Assembly: GCF_030864355.1 (NCBI RefSeq)
Contig: NC_083395.1
Location: forward strand, 1,426,001-1,490,000
From: Cutaneotrichosporon cavernicola
Taxonomy: Eukaryota > Basidiomycota > Tremellomycetes > Trichosporonales > Trichosporonaceae
Reading direction: 5' to 3'
Length of the DNA stretch: 64,000 nt
The stretch's first letter is position 1, and each line of letters starts with the position of its first letter. Under the pieces are notes generated by a model, which did no database searches, was not told the origin of the DNA, and worked only from the letters and a program-made list of their open reading frames with translations. Both the position numbers and the translations under genes were made by a program. This document shows positions 58,796 through 64,000 of this stretch, piece by piece.

Positions 58796-61128
58796 ATGCC
58801 CATTTCGCACTTCCGCCCTCAACTTGTCAAAAGCTCGACCATGGCGCGCATCGCGGCCAACGCCTCTGCTTCTCGCACTCTCCCACTTGTGCACGCCAGG
58901 ATGTTCTCGCACACCGGCCCAAAGAGCAAGGACCCCACCTTCTCTAACCAGGACAAGCTCCCCCGCCTCCCCGTCCCCAAGCTTGAGGACGCCGTTGAGG
59001 TTTACTTCAAGTCGCTCCAGCCCCTCCTTGAGCAAAAGGTGCGTGACACTTTCATCAACCACACTAACAGCCCAGTACTCTGCCGCCGAGCTGCCCAAAG
59101 AGATTGAGAAGCGTCGCCTGATTGTTAACGACTTTGCTGCCAAGGGCGGTATCGGCCATGCTCTCCACGAGCGTCTGACGGGTACGTGTAGGCAGCCTGG
59201 CAAGCCGGATAAAGATGCCCGCGCCACCCTGCGCCCCGGCCGCCTTGTCGATTTGATGCTGATGTGCAGACCTCGACGAGATTTCGCCCAACAACTGGCT
59301 CGATGACACGCTCTGGCTCGCGCTCGCGTACCACACGTGGCGCGCCCCCATGCTCGTCAACTCGAACTGGTTCCTCACCTTCCAGCCCGACCCCAAGGAC
59401 GCCCCGCCCCCCACCGCCGAGGGCGCGTCCAACAACACTCCCCTCCCTCTCAATGCCCTCCCTCTCTCCTCTGTCCCTGCCGGGTCGCAGGGTGGTGGTG
59501 AGGAGTGGGTCAAGTCTCACACCGACAAGTCGGACTACTACCAGCCGGTCGCGTACGAGGAGGTCACGAAGCAGGAGTGGAACACTCCCTGGCAGCTCCG
59601 CCGCGCGTCGTGGATCATCTCCCGCTTCGCCCAGTACCGCGCCATGGTCGACCGCCAGCAGATTGGCCCGGACATCACCAAGGCTGGGCCTCTCGACATG
59701 AACCAGTACAAGCTGCTGTTCAACATCTCTCGCATCCCTCTCCCTGGGACTGACGCGTTCTCGCGCCAGGACAACAAGGCTCGCCACGTCACTGTCCTCA
59801 TCAACGACTTTATCTACTCGGTTGACGTCTTTGGGCAGCCGGGTACCGACGGCGTCGCCGACGCGCTTCCTCCAGCGGAGATCGAGCGCCTCCTCCAGGA
59901 GGTCTCGGAGGACGCTCGCAAGCGCTCCGAGGAGGGCGAGGAGGCGTCCATGGTCGGCGTCCTCACTGCCGACCACCGCGACACTTGGGCCGTCAACCGC
60001 GAGCGCATCCTGCTCACCGACCCCAAGAACCGCGAGTCGTTTGACTGGATCAACCGCTCGCTGATCGCCGTCACTCTCGACCGCTACACCCTCCCCACTC
60101 TTCCCACCGAGGACCCATTGCGTATGGCCCCGATCGACGCCCAGATCCGCAACGCGTTCACGGGCATCAACGGCGGCCGCAACCGTTGGTACGACAAGTG
60201 CCTGACCGTCGTCGTGGAGAACTCCGGCCGTGCCGCCGTCATGGGCGAGCACTCGCCCATTGACGCGCTCATCCCCTCGTTTGTTATTGACTATGCGCTC
60301 GAGGAGGCCGTCGACGAGTCCAAGTACGATGCGGCCCTTAACGACTCGGCCAACGGTTGGCTGCGCAACGACTTCGTCGTCGACGAGGAGATGAAGGAGG
60401 AGATTGTGGCGTGCGCTGGTCGTAACCAGGCGCTTATCTCGGACAGCGACGTCAGCACCCTCTGGTGGGCCGAGTACGGCACCGACTGGATCAAGAAGCA
60501 GGCCAAGATGGCACCTGACGCCTTCATCCAGCAGGTGCTTCAGCTCGCGTGGTACCGTGACCAGGGGTACGCCTCGGCAACTTACGAGACGGCCTCGACG
60601 CGCGCGTTCAAGCACGGACGGACAGACGTCATCCGCTCGCTCACTCCCGAGTCGCGCGAGTTTGTCAAGGCGATGCAGGACCCCACCGTGTCTGACGAGA
60701 CCACGCACGCCTTGCTCCAGAAGGCGACTATCGCCCACAACACATTCACCAAGGAGTCGTCGAACGGCCAGGGCATCGACCGCTATTTCATGGGCCTCAA
60801 GGTCCAGCTCCGCCCCGGAGAGACCCACCCCATCTTTGAGGACGAGATGTACTCGAAGTCGCAGGAGTGGAAGCTTTCCACTTCGGGCCTGTCGTCGGGT
60901 ATCCGTTTCATGGCGACTGGCTTCGGCTCGGCCTGGCCTGATGGGTACGGCCTCAACTACATGGCCGGTCCCTTCCTCATCAAGTTCGGCCTCGAGTCCA
61001 AGGTGTCGTGCGACGTGACCTCGACCGCACGCTTCAAGCACCGCATTGCCCAGGCGTTCCGCGACCTGCGCGAGCTGTGCGAGAAGGTCGGTGGCGCGCA
61101 GAAGGAGGGCGACAAGGCCAAGCTCTAA
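58796..61128 (+). CDS. CAT2: Carnitine O-acetyltransferase, 3 exons
   Basis: Exons are 58796-59038, 59076-59181 and 59270-61128, giving 735 aa. It moves acetyl groups between CoA and carnitine so that acetyl units can travel between peroxisome, cytosol and mitochondrion. The catalytic histidine is in GEHSPIDALIPS (near residue 443). Other family marks are LPRLPVPKLEDAVEVY at the start of the mature enzyme, NNWLDDTLWLAL, QGIDRYFMGLK and GYGLNYM. The N-terminus (about 45 residues, MPISHFRPQLVKSS.../MARIAANASASRTL) has no acidic residue and looks like a presequence, with a second ATG at codon 16. The C-terminus is AKL-stop, a type 1 peroxisomal signal. Dual targeting like yeast Cat2 is therefore predicted. 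Introns are 37 nt (CTAACAGCCCAG) and 88 nt (CTGATGTGCAG). Confidence 0.95.
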
Positions 61129-61293
61129 GCAGAGTGACGCTGGAAGAGACCTATACGAACCATCGCTGCGAAGTGCTCGACAGCAACAGGCATAGATTAT
61201 AGCTCAGAAGGAGAGCATGGATTTACATTTGACTACTATGAGCTGGGATACTTGGGTTCGCTTCTGGCTTCTGCGCTTTTGGCGGCGTCTTTG
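61129..61293. other. Short convergent interval after CAT2
   Basis: 165 bp lie between the CAT2 stop and the end of the small minus-strand gene. Nothing further is seen. Confidence 0.4.
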
Positions 61294-61527
61294 CTAGTGC
61301 TGGAGGCGCTCTTGAATAGCATGCTCGCAGCAGCACATGTTGCACTGTCCACAGTAGATGACCTTTGTGAAGCTCATCTTGGAAAACTTGGGAACAGGCC
61401 GGGGACGGGTGGGCGCGATGCTGGCGTTAGCGGCGAGCAGGGCAAGCTCCTGAGCGACGTACTCGATGCGCGGCTTTGTCGTGCGCGGCTGTGGCGTGGG
61501 CTTGGTATTCTTGTGTGGGTAGGGCAT
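61294..61527 (-). CDS. Small basic protein with Cys-rich C-terminus, 2 exons (63 aa)
   Basis: Exons are 61527-61463 and 61420-61294. The family is not recognised. The 42-nt intron has a GTACGT donor and a CTAACGCCAG acceptor, the exact signature seen in certain introns of this window. It is in frame, so an unspliced 77-aa form is also possible. The spliced protein starts MPYPHKNTKPTPQPRTTKPR, continues with a basic Pro-rich stretch and KFSKMSFTK, and ends with YCGQCNMCCCEHA before a short tail. CxxCxxCCC could bind zinc or another metal. No signal peptide or membrane helix is seen. The gene lies between CAT2 and the ER-type membrane protein gene, in the orientation of the latter. Confidence 0.45.
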   Translation of the reverse strand: MPYPHKNTKPTPQPRTTKPRIEYVAQELALLAANASIAPTRPRPVPKFSKMSFTKVIYCGQCNMCCCEHAIQERLQH

Positions 61528-62012
61528 TGTTGGTGGCCGAAAGATATCGAAGGGATGGGATTATATGTGGTGCCGGTCCAGTTGGGCAAGATGGCGCTCG
61601 CAGTGCTTCGGCGCTGCAAGGTGGCCCGCTGGCACATCGCGGCTGGGAAGATAGGCGCTTCATCGTGTGGATCTATGAAGCGCGTGAGCATCTGGTCCAC
61701 TCGAGTGTGTACCTCCCACACTCGACAGCACCGACGCTCCCTCACTCCCAGCATGCGTCACTGCAGGGCGGGTCTAGTCCTGGTTCGCTCGCTCACACGG
61801 AGACGATGCCTCCTCGGAGATGAGCGTGGCGGCGGGCAGGATAGAGGATGCCGTGGGCCTCAGAGCTGAGACCGAGTCCAAATGAGAAGTGAGGTGTGAG
61901 ACGTCAGATGCGACATGTCAGAAGCTCGCTCCGGAAGGGATCGCTACGAGCATGGCTCAAGACGTCATGGTTGGCTGACTGCCTCTTCTAAATCTCATCT
62001 ACGCTCTACCCC
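61528..62012. other. Intergenic region
   Basis: 485 bp separate the small Cys-rich gene from the ER-type membrane protein gene, both on the minus strand. This should include the promoter of the former. No other feature is supported. Confidence 0.4.
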
Positions 62013-62600
62013 TTACTCATCCTTACCCCTCGTCTCCTCGTCGTCAATACGCCGCACGACCCCCTGCAACCACTCCAAGAACCTCGGCGCCACCACCACC
62101 GCCAACGTGACACACACAGCAATAGCGCTGACCGCGCTGACCGCCGTTCGGGGGAGCACACCAAACAGCAGCGGCTCCACCAGGATATGGAAGGTCGTTT
62201 CAAAGTCCGAGTCGGCCAGACCTTGAGTGTTGAAGTACGGTACTCGCGGGGCGAGAGCGCTTGCGCGGACGTGGAATACCGCCCCGTCTGGATGATGGAG
62301 AGGGATGAGTTGGAACTTGGTCGGCGTTGAGGCGGGCCAGGAGATTCGGGCTGTCCATCTCCCCGCGTCTAGGCTAGTTAGGAAGTAGACGTCGCTGTCG
62401 TTTGAGGAGAGGGTGTATGTCTCCCTCTGTCCTGCTGTGATCGGGGTCCTGCTGTCAGGCCATGGCAGAGATGGTAGAGCTCACAATTTGACGTCGGGCA
62501 GTTCAGAGTATGGGAGGGGGATACGAAAGTTGATGATCTCTGTGTCTGCCATCACTATCCCCAGCCATGCTAGCACCAGCGTGAGGAAGAAGAGGCGCAT
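62013..62600 (-). CDS. ER-type single-pass membrane protein, 2 exons
   Basis: Exons are 62600-62485 and 62448-62013, giving 183 aa. A signal peptide (MRLFFLTLVLAWLGIVMA) is followed by a ~115-residue lumenal domain. It contains INFRIPLPYSELPDVKL, the segment DAGRWTARISWPASTPTKF and one glycosylation-type NDS site. One transmembrane helix near residues 135-160 (VSAVSAIAVCVTLAVVVA) and a short charged tail (RRIDDEETRGKDE) complete it. The layout, with a lumenal beta-rich domain and a C-terminal anchor, is like PIG-X/Pbn1-type GPI mannosyltransferase cofactors, but I cannot show that relation from sequence alone. The intron is 36 nt (GTGAGC...CTGACAGCAG). The gene is divergent from the ZNF830-like gene, with only 111 bp between start codons, so the promoter is shared. 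Confidence 0.75.
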
Positions 62601-62711
62601 CTCCGTCGAGAGTGGATAGTAGATGGACGATGTGGAGGTTGCAAGATTACCTCCACCTCAAATTCCATTCCGTTAACAACACAACATTACCACCACCCAC
62701 TCTTCAGTACG

Positions 62712-63613
62712 ATGGACGCGAAATCCCTCCTGCGCGCCAAGAAGGCCGGATCGCGTATCCAACACCCCTACGCGTCCTACTCGGCCGCCGGCCAACTCCG
62801 GTGCTCAATCTGCGCCGTGCCCGGTACGTCTACCCATGTTTGTAGCTGACCCACCCAGTGAAGCAATGGGACGCGCACCTCCTCACCAAGGCGCACCGCC
62901 AATCTGTGGCGAGGGAGAAGAAGGAGGAGGCGTCGGCGCAGAAGAAGCGGGCGGCAGAAGAAGAGGCTGAAAGTTCCTCGAAGCGGGCCAAGATCAGCAA
63001 TACCCAGGAAAGTGAGGAGGAGGGGCGGTCAAAGTTGCCAGCGGGCTTTTTCTCGGCTGGCAATGAGCCTCAACCCCAAGAAGATGAGGAGGAGGAGGAG
63101 GAAGAGGAAAAGGAAAAGGAAAAGCAGCCTGAAGCCGACGCCGAGCTCGATGCGTTCCTCGCCTCACTCAAGGACGAGCCAGAATCCGCTGCAACTACTG
63201 CCGCACCTGCCCCTGCCCCTGCCCCTGCCCAGAGGAAGCGCCGTACGTATAAGGAGCCGGAGGAAGATGGGGTTGCGTCGTACTCTGCCGCGCCTCAGCT
63301 CGTCAAGGACAAGAATGAGGAGGAGCGGGAAGCGACGCCCGAACCCGAGGAGACTGAGGCGGAGCGGCGTGCTCGCTTCGCTCGCGAGGAGCGTGAAGAA
63401 GTGCTCGCCCGTCTGGAGGAGGAGCAGCGTGCACAGTGAGTCACTCGTTCTTGTACAAAGCTGACAGACAGAGAAGATGCGGATGCGCGTGTCGACGCTC
63501 TCAAGGCGCGGATGGAGGCGCTCAAGAAGCGGCGGGAGGCGCGTGGCGCTGTAGGAGGAGGGAAAGGTGTGGCGGCAAAGGCGCTGGCCAAAGCCGCGAG
63601 TAAGAAGAAGTAG
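62712..63613 (+). CDS. ZNF830: ZNF830 (CCDC16)-like zinc-finger protein, 3 exons
   Basis: Exons are 62712-62823, 62859-63435 and 63472-63613, giving 276 aa. ZNF830 is associated with spliceosomes and genome stability in animals; the fungal role is inferred. The N-terminal matrin-type finger is formed across intron 1: IQHPYASYSAAGQLRCSICAVP-VKQWDAHLLTKAHRQSV, with two Cys and two His in place. A Glu/Lys-rich coiled-coil region, an acidic run and a repeated PAPAPA segment follow. The C-terminal helix VDALKARMEALKKRREARG is conserved in the family, and the tail ends ASKKK. Introns are 35 nt (CTGACCCACCCAG) and 36 nt (CTGACAGACAG). Both joins are in phase. Confidence 0.9.
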
Positions 63614-63667
63614 AGGGGTGGTGAGGGAGTGGTAATGCATAATATACAATCTAAGTCTAGTGCTTGA

Positions 63668-64000
63668 TTACCTCCTGCTCTTGTGTATCTTGGCGGAGTT
63701 GGTGCGTGGAGTGGCAGGGGTGAGGCGTAGCTTGCCATCGACACGGGTGGGGTTGACGACCTCGCCGATGCGTTCGGGATACTGGTCGGTGGGCAGGTGT
63801 GCCTCCTCGAGCTCCTTGATCCAGTCGCTGACGTCCTCGCCCGTCTCGCGCGCATAATTCTCAATGCTCTTAATGGCAGCCGCTCGGCGTTTTTCCTGCG
63901 CAATCTTGGGTCCGAGGCCCATGGCGAGCATCTGCGCCCGCTCCTCCTTCTCCCTCTCTCGCTCGGCCTTGTGCGCAGCCCTACGCACAGTCCTACGCGC
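63668..64000 (-). CDS. C-terminal fragment of an unidentified protein, cut by the window edge
   Basis: An open frame of 110 codons runs from the right edge to a stop at 63668. The visible part starts with a basic charged helix (AHKAEREREKEERAQML), then KIAQEKRRAAAIKSIENYARETGED, WIKELEEAHLPTDQYPERIGEV, and a basic end (SAKIHKSRR). The first exons are outside the window, so the start is unknown. No family is recognised. The compact charged composition suggests a conserved cytosolic, nuclear or mitochondrial protein rather than a secreted one. It converges on the ZNF830-like gene, with 54 bp between stops. Confidence 0.6.
   Translation of the reverse strand, partial: ARRTVRRAAHKAEREREKEERAQMLAMGLGPKIAQEKRRAAAIKSIENYARETGEDVSDWIKELEEAHLPTDQYPERIGEVVNPTRVDGKLRLTPATPRTNSAKIHKSRR

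Noticed and set aside
59125..61041. 638-codon open frame on the minus strand opposite CAT2
   Set aside because: The plus strand carries a complete carnitine acetyltransferase with catalytic motif. The antisense frame follows from GC-rich third codon positions and has no domain.

Overview
The window is nuclear DNA from a basidiomycete yeast. Gene content (complex I, GATOR2, HIR, TIM23, Zn2Cys6 regulators) is fungal. GC-rich coding sequence and dense, very short introns suggest Tremellomycetes, possibly a Trichosporonales-like yeast; the lineage is inferred from style, not from a search. No viral, prokaryotic, CRISPR or intact transposon sequence was seen. I reconstructed 23 multi-exon protein genes, one intronless gene, one 3'-truncated-in-view gene at the right edge and one intron-containing tRNA. 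Most exon joins were checked by hand for reading phase; they are predictions without transcript support.

Layout. 0.3-2.5 kb: Ecl1-type zinc-finger protein (-). 2.5-6.3 kb: long gene-poor stretch with a 49-bp tandem duplication. 6.3-7.7 kb: NPF-repeat protein (-). 9.7-11.2 kb: secreted polysaccharide-lyase-14-like protein (+). 12.3-16.5 kb: divergent COQ1 (-) and KRI1 (+). 16.8 kb: tRNA-Pro(CGG) (-). 17.5-18.6 kb: Gfo/Idh/MocA dehydrogenase (+). 18.7-19.5 kb: five-exon MGR2 (-). 19.9-23.6 kb: RTC1/WDR24 (+). 24.5-26.4 kb: C2H2 factor (+). 26.7-29.3 kb: three-RRM SR-like protein (+). 29.5-31.6 kb: Zn2Cys6 factor (+). 32.0-33.4 kb: complex I 23-kDa subunit (+). 33.5-34.9 kb: ArfGAP GCS1 (-). 36.0-39.3 kb: second Zn2Cys6 factor (+). 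40.2-43.7 kb: M16 protease STE23/insulysin (+). 44.3-46.6 kb: Sas4-like protein (-). 47.0-49.5 kb: HPC2/ubinuclein (-). 50.8-52.0 kb: Cys-rich membrane protein (+). 52.5-54.2 kb: ARH1 (-). 54.4-57.7 kb: BIRC6-type E2 (-). 58.8-61.1 kb: carnitine acetyltransferase (+). 61.3-61.5 kb: small Cys-rich protein (-). 62.0-62.6 kb: ER-type membrane protein (-). 62.7-63.6 kb: ZNF830-like protein (+). 63.7-64.0 kb: C-terminal fragment of another gene (-).

The genes form no single pathway. Several serve mitochondria (COQ1, MGR2, NDUFS8, ARH1, CAT2) and several serve nuclear processes (KRI1, HPC2, Sas4-like, SR-like protein, ZNF830).

The strongest general signal is intron structure. Nearly every one of about 70 introns carries CTGAC, CTAAC or CTCAC within a few bases of the 3' AG with no pyrimidine tract, and many are only 29-41 nt long. 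Other points worth attention are a shared palindromic element in introns of two adjacent genes, a possible alternative mitochondrial first exon for STE23, dual targeting signals on CAT2, and a BIRC6-type E2 joined to a cysteine-rich zinc-binding region.
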